Origin: Mantamonas sphyraenae
Lineage: Eukaryota > CRuMs > Mantamonadidae
Length of the DNA: 64,000 nt
Direction of reading: 5' to 3'
Assembly: GCA_026936335.1 (NCBI GenBank)
Contig: JAPMXV010000038.1
Coordinates: 186,001-250,000, forward strand
In this document: piece by piece, positions 30,718 through 44,483 of the stretch
Layout of the letters: every line of letters starts with the position of its first letter
Position numbering within the stretch: the stretch's first letter is position 1
Notes under the pieces: generated by a model
Told to the model about the DNA's origin: nothing
What the model saw: only the letters and a program-made list of their open reading frames with translations
Database searches by the model: none
Position numbers and translations under genes: made by a program

Positions 30718-33700
30718 TCAGTAGTTCAACGAGCACACCATCGCCACGCCGCGCTTGATAAAGTACCGTTCGGGCTTGTCGCCACAGGGGAGCTCGATGT
30801 TCAGCACAAAGTTGGTCGAGTGTCCCGTCGTGCTCAGCTGGCCCGCACGTGCCAGCGTCTTGTACACAGGGCACTGGTACACGCCTTCGCTCGCCTCCTC
30901 CTTGTTGTCCGTCGGCCGCAGCCAGATGATCGGCATTTCCGTGTACAGCTCCTTTGCCCGACTGTCCACAATCATGCCCTCGTCTGCGTCCCAACGTGCT
31001 CCCTCCATGATCAGTCCCCGAATGTACACGCCATCCTTCGGCCGCTCGTGGATCTCCTCCTCCGTTTCGCGCAGCACCTGAAACTCGAACGACACGTCGT
31101 CGATCGGCACCAGGTACTTGCGCGCATAGTTCTGTTTCGTGCCCGTCAGGAAGCCCTGAGGGAAGTAGAACCCAGAGATCCAAAACACCTTGGGCTTGTC
31201 CTCGTCGATCCACTTTTGGATAAACTGCAGGCGCGCCGACAGATCGACCACCCACGCGGCCAGCGGCTTCAGCGACGGGTACGCCTTGTCTGCCCACGCC
31301 TTGGGCACCTGATTGTTGTACAGACTGTCTGCCATCGCTTCCAGGCTCTCGCTCATCACCACCTCGCCTCGCAGCGCCTTCAGCAGCTGCTCCAGAGTGT
31401 CCTTGATCTCTCGCAGCAGGGTGTCGTACAGCACCACCTCCTGGTTGATCACTGTGTTCAGCGACTCCTCATACTGCATCGTGTACTCCTTCTGCACGTG
31501 CTCCACGTCCATCCCGCCAGGCAGCCTGCTCAGGATATCCACGCTCACCTCCCGCACAAACTCGTTCTGCGACTGGCTCGCCGCTCCGCCGTGCGATCCA
31601 CGCGGCTGCAGTGACAGGATGTTTTCAAAGATCTCAAACGCCGTGTTCTGCGAAAACACAATGTCTGCGTTGCTGTGCAGGCCAAACACGTCTGGTGTGT
31701 CGTTCAACGGCAGCGACTTGATGTAGCCCATGAAATCAGTCATGTTGTCCGCGTCCGGCACGTAGTACCGTCCCAGCGAGTCAAACGTGTACGAAGCATC
31801 AAGAATCTCGGGCGAGTACACATCGCCCAGGATGTTCATCAGCGTGCGCCTGTCCAGGTCGTCCGTCACACGCCCTCCGTAGTTGATCTCGCCTGCCAGG
31901 AACATCAAGATCTTGTACGGCACCTCTTCGTACGAGTCCAGCAGCGTCTGAAGCTGGCGTGTGCAGATCTTCAGGTCGTCGGCCGTAAACTCGTACTGGA
32001 TGTTCCAACCCAGCGATCCGAAGCGGCGCCTCTCCTGCACCACTGCGTGGAAGAATGTCAGCCCAAACAGCATCCTCTTCCACACCTCGGGCTTGCTGCT
32101 TGCGTTCAGGAACTGGTCGTCGTAGCGGTTGAACGACCGCTGCAGGTTCGCCTTGATGCCCTTGGGTGGCTCCGTCGTCATCTTGACGCTCATCTGCAGC
32201 ACGTTGGCCGGAAAATCTTTCGTAGGCATGCTTGTCAGCCACAAACGGAAGCCCTTGTCCACCGTGTCCACGCTGATGTTCGACACAATGTGATCCAGCT
32301 TCGGCATCCAGCTCGCCGCAAGATGGCAGTTCTGCAAACACACCCACGCGCCGCGGTCCATTGCGTCCAGAATCATCTCCTGCGCATGCTGGCCCTGGCC
32401 CTTGCCAAGCGACAGCCGATGGAACTTCTTTGTGTACCGCATGTCATCCACAAACTGCAGGATGTCACCCATCGGGTCTGCGCCGGGCGACAGCACAAAG
32501 ATAAGCGGCGTGTTCGGGGCGCTGTCTCGGTAACAGCTCTCCAGATCAAACTGCGGCGACTCGATAAACTCGTGGCCCAGGTGTTCCGCCACAAACTCCT
32601 GGATAGCCTCGAGCAGTTTGTCCGGACGCAGGCAGCGCAGCAACAGCATGCGCTGGAACATGTCCAAACGACCCTCCAAACCCTCTGGCAGCGTCTCGTT
32701 TTGCGGCGATGCGCTGTCAAACAGCCTGCGGAAGTCGCTCACATGCTTCAACACCGTCATGTCCAGGCCCTTGAAGTTGGGCAGCGCACTGAGATTGAGA
32801 ACCTCGTTCCACGCCTTGTTCGTCAACCACTCGGGCGCAGGGTTCTCCAGATGGTCGCCCGTGTCCAGGTTGGTGCCGCCCGTCAGCAGGAAGCGCCACT
32901 CCTGGCCGTCGATCTTGCCTTCTCCCTGCAAAATCTTTACGCACAGCTGCAACGAAAACAGCAGCTTGTGCTTCTCAAACAGCGAGCGGCACACGTTCTG
33001 GTACAGCGAGTACGTAAAGTATTCGTTCAGCATGCGCAGACGCTCCTCCAGCTGCTCCTCTTCAGACAGCTCCTCGCTTGGCTTGGGCGCGTTTGTGATG
33101 CCCATTGCAAACAGGTGCAGGAACCAGTCCAGCGAGTACTGGTACATCGGATCCACACCCAACAGGTCTGTGATGCAGAAGAAGAGGATCGAGCCACGCA
33201 TGGCCACCTTGCGGTACATGCTTCGCGTATGGTCGATCTCCGCCTCCGTCTGCTTCGACTCGGCCACCTTGGCTTCGATGTCGCGCGACTTTTCCTTCGA
33301 CGCGCTCAGATTGTTGATGAGCGACTCGTCTTCCAGCAGACGTTTGTTCACCGTCAGCGTGTGAAGAATTTGGTCTTCGATGTCCTCAAGCTCCTTTTGC
33401 ATGCGGTCGTTCGCCGCCACCAGCTGCTTCTTGGCCTCCTCCAGGTCCGGTCGCTCGTTCTCCACAACCAACGCCAGCAACTGGTCCTCCAGTCCCTCCA
33501 GCGACAGCGTAAAGTTCAGCAGCGCCACCTTGGTGCTCACCTCGGGCTTGAAGTGCGGGTTGCGCTCGCGCGTCGTCAAATACAGCCGGAAGTCACTGTT
33601 GTACGGAATCACGTCATCGCCAATCTTGATCACAAGCGATCCCGCCTGCTTGAACGTCTCCCGCTTCAGGATTGGGTCCAGCAGCGGGTCCAGCTCCTCG

Positions 33701-36700
33701 TTCACGTGCTCCACCAGGCAAGGCTTGCCAAACTGGATGCTCGACTCCAGCCGCTTGCTAAAGTTCTCGTCCAGGGGCGTCAGCACCTCCAGGTCAAACT
33801 CTTCCTCCATGTTGCGCACCCAGATGTTGGCCTGGCCCTGCGGGTCGATCATCAGCGGCCAACGGCGAGACTTTTGTACAATGATGGCGTTCTCCTGCGA
33901 CAGCTGATCCTTCGGCAGCTTGCACTGTGTCCAGTGGGCAATCTTCAACGGGTTGCCCATTGTGCTCAGCAGCGACGAGTTGGGCGTGAACGGGATGCTC
34001 AGCTCCTCCAGCTTCAGCTGCCACTCGCTCACAAACTGCGCTCGGTAGGCGGCCGTAAACGCGCCACTGTATGCAATCATGCCTGCAGAGATAATCACGT
34101 CGCCCAGAATGTTGTCCTCACTCTGCTGCAACGTCTCGATCGTCGACTCCCATCGCTGCTTCTCGCCTCCCAGGCCGCCAATCAGCTTGTTGGCCCTGTC
34201 CAGGCCTCGCTTGCAGTCGTCCACCTGTCGCGACAGATCTTCTTTGTGTGCCAGCGACGCGTCGTACTCTCTCTCCAACGCCGCAATGTTGTCTTCCACA
34301 GCCGACAGCCTTGCGCGCGCCTCTTCCAGCACAGCCACCGTTTTCTCCAGCGCCTCCTTGGCCTGCGCCAGACGCTCGCGCTTCGGGGCAACGCTACGCG
34401 AAACGTGGTAGTAGTGCTCGATGGCACGCACCCACAGACACAGCGATGTGCATGCACGCGACACGTTGGCCACCTTTTCCACCGTAAACTCTTCGCTCTG
34501 GATGTACGGTTGGATCTTTTGGATCACCTGCGGCGAGATGCTGTCCTTGTCAAAGTTCAGCAGCGAGTTGAGGAAACCCGGGTCGCCCAGCATGGCCTTG
34601 GCCGTATCCCAGTAGTCGTCCACCTTGGTGCCCGGCTTGTCGCCGTCCACGCGCTTGGGTTTCTTGCCCTTCATGATGCACACGGCCTCCATCACAATGC
34701 GCACACCCAGTGGCGGTGACTTGAACGCCTTGACCTCGTAGATGTGTGCGCGGTCGAGCTTGGCCAGCGAATCTGTGGCCTTGATCAGCGCAGGCATGGC
34801 GCGGTCCAATTCCTCCTGTGCATCGTCTGCAATGGCCTTTGTGATTTCTGCCTGCTCGTTTGCCTGCTCCTCTTCCTTTTGCACCACGCTGCGCGTCTCC
34901 TCCGCAAGCACCTTGTCGCGTGCGATCTTTTCCATCATCTCTTCGTTCTGCTTCGTCGTGGCCGCAAGCACGGGCTCCAGCGCCTTCAGCTTCTCCTTCA
35001 GGCCCTCTACCTCCTGTGTTGCAGACAGCAGCGTGCTCAGACCGCGCTCCAGGCGGTTGCGCTGGCCCGTCAGCTCGCTGCGCTTTTCGCCCAGCAGTTG
35101 CTTGAATGTCACCAGCAGCTCCAGGTAGCTGGTGGGCGTCACGTAGTTGTATCGCCCCAATTCGTTCAGGTAGTCCTTGGAGCGACGCTCCACATTGCTG
35201 TGCATGTGCACGCACGCTTTGATGATGTTCTCGTGCAGGCGGTCTACGGTTGCTGCCGACGCTGAGCTTTCGCTGGACGTCAGATCGACGTCAGCCAGCG
35301 AGTTGCGCGCCACACTCTCCAGCGCATCGCTGGGCCACACCGAGAACCAATCGATGGTGCAGCAGTTGACAAGCGACGGGAACATGCGCAGCCGGTTGCG
35401 GAACTTGGCGCCAATCGGGCTCATGCACAGCACGATATGCACGTTCTGGCGCACACGCGACACAAAGTGTTGGTACACGCTCGTCTTGCTCACCTCGATG
35501 CCGAGTTTCTGCACGTGTGGCGTCACATTGGTGATGATGTTTTCCATCTCGTCGGCCGCAAAGATGTTGGGCACTTCACCGCTGTTGAGGATGCTGTTGA
35601 TGTCCTCCACAAAGTTTTCGTCCAGGATCTGCGAGTCGTTGAACAAAAACACCACCTGCTTGCCTTCCACGCCGGTCGGAAGCAGCAGCTTGTTCTTCAG
35701 GTCCTCGTGCCACGCCTCCATGCCGTAGCTCTTGCTGATTTCGATTTCAAACAGCTCATAGTCGGCCATGAAAGTGGCCAAGCGCGTCAGCGACTGCCGT
35801 CCGCTGCCTCCCATGCCCAGCAGCAATGCATTGCCACGCGGCTGGCGCAGCACACGCGTGATACGACACAGGTGTTCAATGGCATGCTCAAACATCACCA
35901 GCTTCATCGGCGTGTTGATCTGCATGTTGTAGTCCTGCAGGTACTCCTCCACAATGCGCACCAGCTTGCCGTAGTCCGTCACCTCTTCGTACACGCGCGG
36001 GTAGGCACCTGGCACCATGAAATCGCCATAGAAGAGCTTGGGCGTCTGCACAACCTCTTCCCAGCTCTGGCCGTAGTGCTTGTACGTGCGCGACTGCAGT
36101 AGGGTCATGAACCAGTCACGGTCCTCGTCGTTGATCAAACGGTCGTGGAACACACGCGTGCACTCGTGTGCCCACATGCGGATCAGCGCAGACGGCTCCA
36201 CCACACGGTTGGCATCGGCGCTGAGAACGCCCTGGAACACCTTGCTCAGATCGCGAAGGTTGAACGTGTAGTGTACCTTGGCAGGCGTCGGCAGCAATTC
36301 GCTTGCAATGGTGTTGTAGATGTCCAGCGTCGCCTCCACCATTGGCCACGTCAGCGTGCGCACGCTCGGCTGGAACTGCACCAGGAACGCACCCAGAATC
36401 GTGGAGAAAATGTGTTTCACGCTGTCGTCCTCCAATTCCGCAAACGTGACCACGTTGAAATGCCTGGTGAACCGCGCCGTCATTTCGTGCCTGCCTCCGC
36501 CCGGCGGGCCCATGGCAGCCACCACCTGCGTGTCCACAATGCGCATAAAGTCGGCCGATTTGCGGTCGTACCAGCCACCGTGGTCCAGCCACTGGCGCAG
36601 CAGCTCGATTGGCGGCTGTGCGTGGTACTTTTCCGGTTTGGGCATGTTGACATCGTCGATAAACACGAGCACACGCTTGCCCAGAGGCGGGCCGTAGATA

Positions 36701-39700
36701 CCCTTGCGGCGCCTGTCCACGCGCGAGTCCAACATGTCCTGCAGCTGGTTCACATCGGTCTGGGCCGAGAAGTTGACCACGTTGGGCACAAAGAAGCTCG
36801 GCAGGCCGTTCATCATCAGTTCCGTGATGGTCACGCTCTTGCTTGTGCCTGTCTGACCCACTGCCAGCACCGGGTGGTTGTTCAGGATCAGCATGCGCAT
36901 CAGATGTGTGTAGCGCACCGTGTCCACCGTCGGCACAATGATGTCTTCGTAGTTCTGGCCGCCCTCCACCTTGTACTCGGGCACCGTGTCCATCCAGCCC
37001 TTCCACACACATTCGCCGTCATCAAAGCACACGTCGTACACTGTGCCCTGTGCCGGCAGCGTCTGTGCGGCCGCCAGCTCCAGCGCGTCCACCTTGCTGC
37101 GCAGGAACGCGTCAAACTTGGCGCGGCCCTCTCGGTTGCAGCTTGCGCCGATGGACCACACCAGCGCAAACAGAAACATGTTCTCCAAACCAGCTTGCAG
37201 CAATTCCATCTGGCCCGTGTGGTCTCGCTTGCGGATGTGGATCATTGCCTCGTCAGGCGGCACGTAGTGGAACAGGAACGCGTCCATGATGTTCACCAGC
37301 GAGCGTGTCATGTTGCTGTGCGTCAGCGACACAAGCATGTGCAGGTTGCGCGACACAAACTCCAGCGACTCGCTGAGCAGTCCGTTGAACAGCTCCTCCA
37401 GCTTCGGTTTCACAGGTTCCAGCCATTTGTCCAGGCCGCCCAGCCACGACTGCACCAACGCGTCCACACCAATGGCCGCAGGGTCCAGGTACACCATACC
37501 GCAACGGCTCACGGTGGCCGGTGACGCCACCTTGAGGTCCTCCACCTCGAACATCATCACCTGCGACTTGGTCAGGCGGATGATCTCGCCACTGGGCAGG
37601 CACAGCTTCTTGTTGTCGTCCAGCACAGTGTTCATGTTCTCGATCCACAAAGCGTCCACGGGGCCATCCAACACAATCCAGCGGAACTCGTTGCCGTCGC
37701 GCTCCAGGTCTCGCTTGACCGTGATGGCCAGCAGGCCATCCTCCCACTCTTTGGTCTGCTTGTCCTGCTCGCAGTACAGCTGGTCCATGGTCACGCTCTT
37801 TGGGTTGATCACCGTCTTGGTCACGCCGCGGTACTGGGACACCACGACGGCGTCCTCGTGCTTTGCCAGCGCGTTCAGCGCCGTCTCCAGCACCTTGTAG
37901 CACGACGTCTTTCCTGCACCCGTGGGACCCACAAGCATCAGGCCATGGCGCACCACAGTCGTGTCGTACAGCTGGATGCACTTTTGCACAAACGAGGGCA
38001 GCGGCTGCAGGCCGTGGTGTGCACACGCGGCTTCCAGTGCCTCTTGCAACACGCCGTAGTCCACTTCTTGCTCCTTGACGCGCGGGAACAGATCGTAGAT
38101 GATGCCGTTGAAGAGCGCCAAATCGTCGGCGAGGAACTTGGGCACGTTGACGTCGCGCAGCGCACGCAGAAGCAGAATGTCTTCGCGCAGCTCCGGATGG
38201 GCGCGCTTGAGGTTGCCCGCAGCCGAGATGACCGTCTTGACGGCGCGCATGCCAAAGTCGTAGTGATCCTGCGACGACAGCTGCTCAGACGAAAGCTTGA
38301 AAGTGGCAACCATCTTATTGGCCAGCGAGTTGGCCGTGTTGAAGCCGTACGAGTACAGCTCGATTTCTGCAATCATGGCATAGTCCGGCACCATCATGGC
38401 CACGGGGCGGAACAGAGCCTTCAGGTTGTCCGGCAGTTCCGTACGGCCCTCGTATCCCGGGTTCATCGTCACAAACACGGCGCATGTCTTGTCCAGCGCC
38501 AAGTCGACGTGTTCAAAGTAGAACCGCTTGGCGCCGCCCTGAATGGCCTTTTGGATCTTCATGATCATTTCTGCCACCACCGACAGCACCTCGAGCTCGA
38601 TACGGTTGAACTCGTCGAAGCATGCCCACGCGCCCGTGCTGGCCAGGCCCTTGAAGAACTTGGCCATCGAGTCGACGTCGAGACCCTCGGAGCAGTTGAA
38701 GACAACGCACTTCTTGGCCAGGGCTTTGGCCAAATCCTTGGTGGTTTCCGTTTTGCCCGTGCCTGCGGGACCTTGCGGAGCGCCTCCCAGCTGCAGCTGC
38801 AGTGCAGACGTAAGTGTCAGGTAGCAGCGGTCGGTCAGTGGCGTGATGACCAGGCGTGTGGTGTTGCCCAGGTACTCGTAACCGTAGTCAAAGCTGGCCG
38901 TCATCATCTCGACGCGGCAGTCCTCGGCCCAGTAGAAGCGCATCTGCGAGATCCACTCAAAGTCCATGGTGTTGGTGACGCCCGAGTCGACGAGGTGCTT
39001 GGTCACGTCACGTGCGTGCACGTCCATGGTGATCAGGGCCTTCAGCAGGTCCTGCGTGAGTTGGTCCAGGTCTGTGCGCATGAGGTCGGTCAGGTCGTCC
39101 AGCTGGGCCACAAGCTTCTGGTGTAGCGTGGCCAGGGCCCCCTCCTCTCCACTCTCGATGGCCTTGGTGACCATCTTGGTCCAGAAAATGGCAGAGGCGC
39201 ACAGTACCGTCTGTGCGGGCCACTTTTTCACCCACTCTGTGCGCGCGGTCTGCGTGTAGTCCTCCAGTGCAAACTGCAGCTGCTGGCGCACGCTGAGTTT
39301 CATGACGCGCTCGACGTCCAGCAGCCAGTTCTCCACCGCGCCCTTCGGGTAGAATGTCTCGACAAAGGGCACCACCTCGTGTTCGGAGCTCTCCATACCC
39401 GTGATCATGTGGTCCTCGGAAAACTGGAGCAGTGCAATGTTCTCGAAGCACTTGTGCAGGTTCTTGAGCTCGCTGGGATCCTTGGCCTCGGAGAGGAACT
39501 CGAGCATCTCGTCGTTGGTGAGGAAGTAGAAACGCGGGAAGATGGAGCGCTTGTTCTCCAAGTACTGAGAGAGTCCCTTGTGGACGAGGTCGAGCAGCTT
39601 GTTGCTGTCCTCCAGGTCCTCGAGCAACTTGTCGGTGTCGCAGTAGCTCATGACGTTGTTGTCCTCGACAACGCCGTCCATGATGCGCATCCAAGTGCGC

Positions 39701-42700
39701 TCCATGGTCTGGTAGCGCTTGTACTCCTGGGGCATCTGCGAGGAGATGTCTTCGCTGGTAAAGATGGGCTCGAGGTACAGCCACTTGCCCTGGCAGACAA
39801 GCCACGTTTCGAGGATCTGCTGCACACTGAGCAGCTTGCGTTCCCAGGTGGCAATGTCGTTCTCAAAGGGCTTGCAGTACACGCTCATCTTCATGGTCTG
39901 TGTGGTCATGATCTGGTCGTCCAGGGTCTGCACAATCTCGTCGGTTGCGCGGATCTTGTACTTCTTCTTGTCTGCGTTGGGTTTGCCATGGGGCACCACC
40001 ACAAACTGCATGTCCTCCCACACAGCCTGCATCTTGTGCAGGGTGCTCTCGATGTGATACTCCTTCATGGCCTGGTCGCTCCACTTGTTGATGACGTCGA
40101 GGTGGTCGTAGAGACCAAGAGCGAGGATCTTGACGAGGGTCATGTTGTCGTCCATGTTGATCTCGATGCCCAGCTCTTGCGACAGAGAGAACCAATGGCG
40201 GTCGCGCATGCCCGGGTTGCGCAAGGCAGTGATGAGTTTGACGTTTGGAGCAAACTCGTCCAGCTCATTCTTGATGTTGGACGCGATGTCGTACAGGGGG
40301 GTGCCTCGGAATTGCTTCTGGACCTTGTAGATGGTGCGCGTGGAGGAGGTCATCTGCTGCTCGATCTCCTCGCCGTTGAGCGAGACAAACGGATCGTTGA
40401 ACCACTTGTCCTGCCACGTGCGCCAGTTGCGCGCCGTGAGCCACAGGTTCTTGTACGGTTCAAAGTCGCTGGTCATCTGCTTGAGGGCACGGTACTCTGT
40501 CTGTTGCTCGCCAAACAGGGTTTCGCGCTTGTTGTACAGGCGTGCCTTTGCGTTGCAGTTCTCCAGCAACTTGGCAATCTTGTCGACTTCTTCCGCGACC
40601 TGCTCGACAAGAGAAATGTCGGTGTGGATGCTGAAGCCAGCAATGACGCCGAGGAGCTCTTGCAACTCCTCGTCAAACGCCTCTTGGTCCTCCTCCATCT
40701 GCTTGCGGAAGCGGTTCATGTCAAACTCGATCAGCTTCTGGGTTTCCTCGATCTGGTCGGCAATCTTCTTGGGACCGGAGAAGGCAATCCAGCGGATCTG
40801 AAAGTCCTCTGGGGACAGAGTATGACGGAATTCTTCGAGGACGTTGTAGTACTCGCCAACGTCGCGAATGTTCATCTCAAGCTCGTGCAGAGTGTGCGGC
40901 AAAGTGTCGATGTAGTGCTTGAGCTCAAGCAGGTCCTCGATGGAGTGCGGGCGCTCGATGAGGCGTTTGAGGACGTTGCCAAAGGTGCGGCAGATGTCGT
41001 CGGAGCGGTTGCGAGCACGACGTGCAATGAGACGGAGGACGAGGCCGGCGAGCTCGGAGCACTTGTCCGAGAGGAGGTGGCGCACGTTTTCGCAGTTGAC
41101 AGAGTAGAGGCCGACGCTCTGTGTGATGGGGATCTGCTCCTCGACGAGACGCTTCATGTTGAGGTGGTTCTCGACCTCGATCTTCAATGTGGTGATGTCG
41201 TGGTTCGCATCCTCGACCTCGGCCATGTGGGACTGGATGTCGAGCTGGATGAGCGGCACGTACTCCTCATACATGGTGAGGTACTTGCCGAGGGGCCGGA
41301 GGGAGCGGCGCATGATGTGGACGATGCGCTTGCGCAGAGCTTCGACCTTGGGGTCGCCGCGACGTGTGCTGGGCAGGTAGCGAGTGTGCGTCCACAGCAG
41401 GTTGTTCTCCATGACGAGCTTTTCGAGCTGCTGGACGTTCTGGACACTCTCGAGCCCCTTGTCAAACAGGTCGACGACAATGGTTTCGAAGGAGTCGAGG
41501 TTGTTGCTGAACGCAAAGGCGCGGTCGTCTTGGATGATGAGGTCAGTGACAAAGAGAGGCTGCTTGCGGGCAATGCCTGTCTCGACGTTGCACTCCTGCA
41601 GAAAGTGCGAGTCTGCAAAGAGGGCGTACTCTCGCTGGCTGTAGCGGAGGACGACGTCCTTGGAAGAGGTGACTGCGACGGTGCCTGCGGCGGCGCTCTC
41701 GAGGAAGGCTGTGTAGCGCTCGAGGGAGGACTCGACCAGGAAACGCAGAGTGTCCTCCATGATGAGTTTGACCATGACCATGAGTTTCTTGAGCTTGGAG
41801 ACCTCGTAGACCTCCTTGTTTGTTTCGGAGAGGTTGAACCAGCCTTTGCCGACGTCCTTGAGCTTGCCACGGATGGACGTCTTGAGAGTGAGGAGCCAGG
41901 ACTCACGCAGATGGGTGGCGACGTTGGTGTACATCTGGGTCTGCAGCTGAGCAAACTCTTCGAGGCGGACGCTCTTTGTGATGGAATCGTTGAAGAGGGA
42001 GAAGCGCTCGAGGACGGTGTTGCAGTCTTCGCGGATCTTTTGGAGGGCGAGGACAACAGCTTTTGTGGTGAGGAAGCTCTGGAAGGCAAAACGACGAAAG
42101 TTGTCCTCGTAGTTGAAGCCGTCAATGAAGACGGTGGCGCGGTCTGGGATGGCCATGTGTGTCGCAAGAGACTCTGGCAGAGTCATGTTCTTGAGGAGCT
42201 TGCGCTTGCGCGAGTCCTGGAGCATGGAGGCCAGAGTGATCTTGTTGATGGTGCGGCTGTAGTCGATGTTGACCTCGTGGAGGAGGGAGGAGGTGTCAAA
42301 CGTTTTGTCCTTGAACTGACGGACAGAAAAGGCGCGTTTGTACATGCGCGTGACAATGTCCTTGTCCAACGGGTCGAGGTCTTCCACGGGCATGCTGTCA
42401 ATGTACAGGTTTGTGCGCATGTCGATCTCTGCCTGACTGCGAGCCTCGTGGGCTTTTCGCACACGTTTTGCAAAGAGGAACGGGTCCTCTGCGGTGAACA
42501 TGAGGTTGATTCTGGGTGGAGTGGAGTGCAATGGAGGGAGAAAGGAAGGAGGGAGGGTGTGAGAGGGCGGTGTGGGATGGGGAATGCTGCGTCAAGCGAG
42601 CGGAGCCTGGCCGCGGTTTCGGGATGCGGTTGGGAGAAGAACGCAGGCAAGGCAAGAGGAAACTCACTTGGGCACCCAGAACTCGCTGGCGTGACGGTCA

Positions 42701-44253
42701 TACTCGACCTCGACGAGAAAGAGATCCTGGAATTGGTCGTAGTCGTACATCTTGCAGCGCTTCCAGACGTAGTTGCCGTTGAGGTCTTGAACGAGACACT
42801 TTGCCGGGACGTAGGAGTAGGAGCCATCGTCCATGAGGCGAAGGTCGAGCCACTCGCGAGGAGTGCGTGTGTCGAGGTCTGCGTCGTCAAAGTACTCGAG
42901 CGGGAGCATGGTGACGTACTCGTTGTGCTCGAGCTGGTTTGTGCCGTCGTAGGTGATGTGTTCGAGAGAAGCAAGGAGCTGCTGGATGTCCTCGCTTGCA
43001 AAGAGACGTTTCTTGCGCTCGATCTCGATCTTGCGAGGGGTCTGGCCGGCACGTGCGACAAAGGGAATCATGACCTTGGGCTCGATTGCTTTGGGGTTAA
43101 AACGCTTGGCAGCACGCTGCTCGGCCTTGAGCTGTGCGATGCGCTGGGCCTGGTAGAACTCGTCCTGGTCTGTTTCGTAGGCAGAGCTTGTGGTGGAGGA
43201 GGTGGCGGCGCGGTAAAGGTCGACGTGGGGCGCGCCGAGATCGTCGCTGCCGGCTTCGCTGTACGAGTCGTAGTCGTCGTCGGTGACGTCTTCGTCGTCG
43301 GTGACGTCTTCTTCGTCGTCATCGACAGGCACCTCTTGCACCGGTTGTGCGGTTGTGCCGTCCGAGCTGGCAGGCTGGCCGGCAGAGGCGGCTGCGTTGG
43401 CGGAGGAAGAGGAGGAAGAGGACGGGGCGGCAGGTTCAACGGCTTCCTGCGTTTTGGGGCCCTCCTGCGTGCGCGGAGGCGATGATGACGAGGGCTGGTC
43501 GGCATCATCGTCTGCAGTGGAGTCTTGGTCATCGTTGCGAGAGCTACGCTGGGCAGCAAGGTCGACAATGGAGGCCTTGGAGCTGCCGGAGTAGGGCTTT
43601 GAGCGGATGCGTGTGTCGAAACTGTGGCCGAGGTTGAGACGCAGGGAGGAGACGGACGGGGCACGTTGGACCTGCTGGGAACCAGCCTCACGGCGTGCGG
43701 TCTTGAGCAAGCGGATGCCCTTGGGCCCGACGATGTCCTTGACCTCGTAGGCGTCGAGGATGTCGCTCATGGTGTCTGTGTACACGCCCTTGGTGGTCGG
43801 AGACTGCGTGCCGGGCTGAGGAGACACGCTGGGACTCTTGGGCGGAGCAATAGAGGAGCGTCTGCGGCGCGGACTGCTCGGGCTCGCTGCAGGAAAGGCG
43901 GCAAACGGGGTGTGAGCGTCCAACGGAATTTGAGGGGTGCGAGCACAACGGCCGGGAGCCCTGCGATGGGCATGGGTGGGGCGAACATGGCAAGGCCCAG
44001 TGGATGTCGAGGCAACCAGCGTGGAGTTGCGCGATGTAACGGGGCCTCAGGGTAAGGTGTGGAGATGGAACGGGATGGTGAAAGAAGCATGGCGCGAAAA
44101 CGCACATCGTTGAAGAATTTCAGAGGCGAACCGGGAGGGAGCCTGGCCAGAGGCAAGTTTGCTGTTCCACTCCTTGGCATAGTCCTTGGAGGGAGTGGAT
44201 GGGGACAAAGAGTTTGTGTCCGTGTCGACGCTAAGGACCTTGCGCGAAGACAT
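30718..44253 (-). CDS. DNAH1: Axonemal dynein heavy chain, DNAH1 type (inner arm)
   Basis: Motor of a single-headed inner dynein arm of the flagellum. Three exons, 44253-44106, 43886-42668 and 42511-30718, give about 4386 residues (human about 4265). Exon 1 begins MSSRKVLSVDTDTNSLSPST. The junction WVPK|INLMFTAEDPFLFA matches DNAH1. P-loops: AAA1 GPAGTGKTETTKDL (about 38750), AAA2 VGPTGAGKTSCYK (about 37910), AAA3 GQTGTSKS (about 36850) and AAA4 GMGGSGRQSLTRL (about 35800). Stalk coiled coil, AAA5/6 and a C-terminal domain (AGQLSTTGHSTNFVLNIELP) follow. The last exon is 11.8 kb without a stop. The AAA3 Walker A lacks the usual glycine before lysine. N-terminal residues 50-260 are a Ser/Asp-rich disordered extension. 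Confidence 0.95.
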
Positions 44254-44483
44254 TGTTGGGTTGTGCGGGTGAGCGAGGTCGGTGGACAGCGCATGTGGAG
44301 GTGGAAGAGGGTTTTGAAAATGGCAAGACGACGACACGGAGTATGTGTGGCACGTTGGAGATGGACACTTGGGAAATGGCCGCTCGAGGAGGAGTGACGG
44401 GGGCGAAGGGGGTGTGGTTGGGGCTGTGCAGGCGAAGTTGGCGCCAGCAAAAGCAGCACTGGCACGCAGAGGCAATCCACAGC
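44254..44483. promoter_or_regulatory. Divergent promoter, DNAH1 / RGG-rich protein
   Basis: A 230-nt gap separates the two start codons. It is inferred to drive both genes. I see no ciliary X-box that I would defend by eye. Confidence 0.4.

Noticed and set aside
31675-34719. A 1014-codon open frame on the plus strand opposite DNAH1
   Set aside because: Same reason: a shadow of the dynein stalk and AAA5/6 region, rich in Arg, Gln and His with no motif.
39379-43485. A 1368-codon open frame on the plus strand opposite DNAH1
   Set aside because: It is exactly antisense to conserved dynein sequence, has no recognisable domain and has unnatural Val/Leu/His-rich composition; it follows from GC-rich codon use on the other strand.
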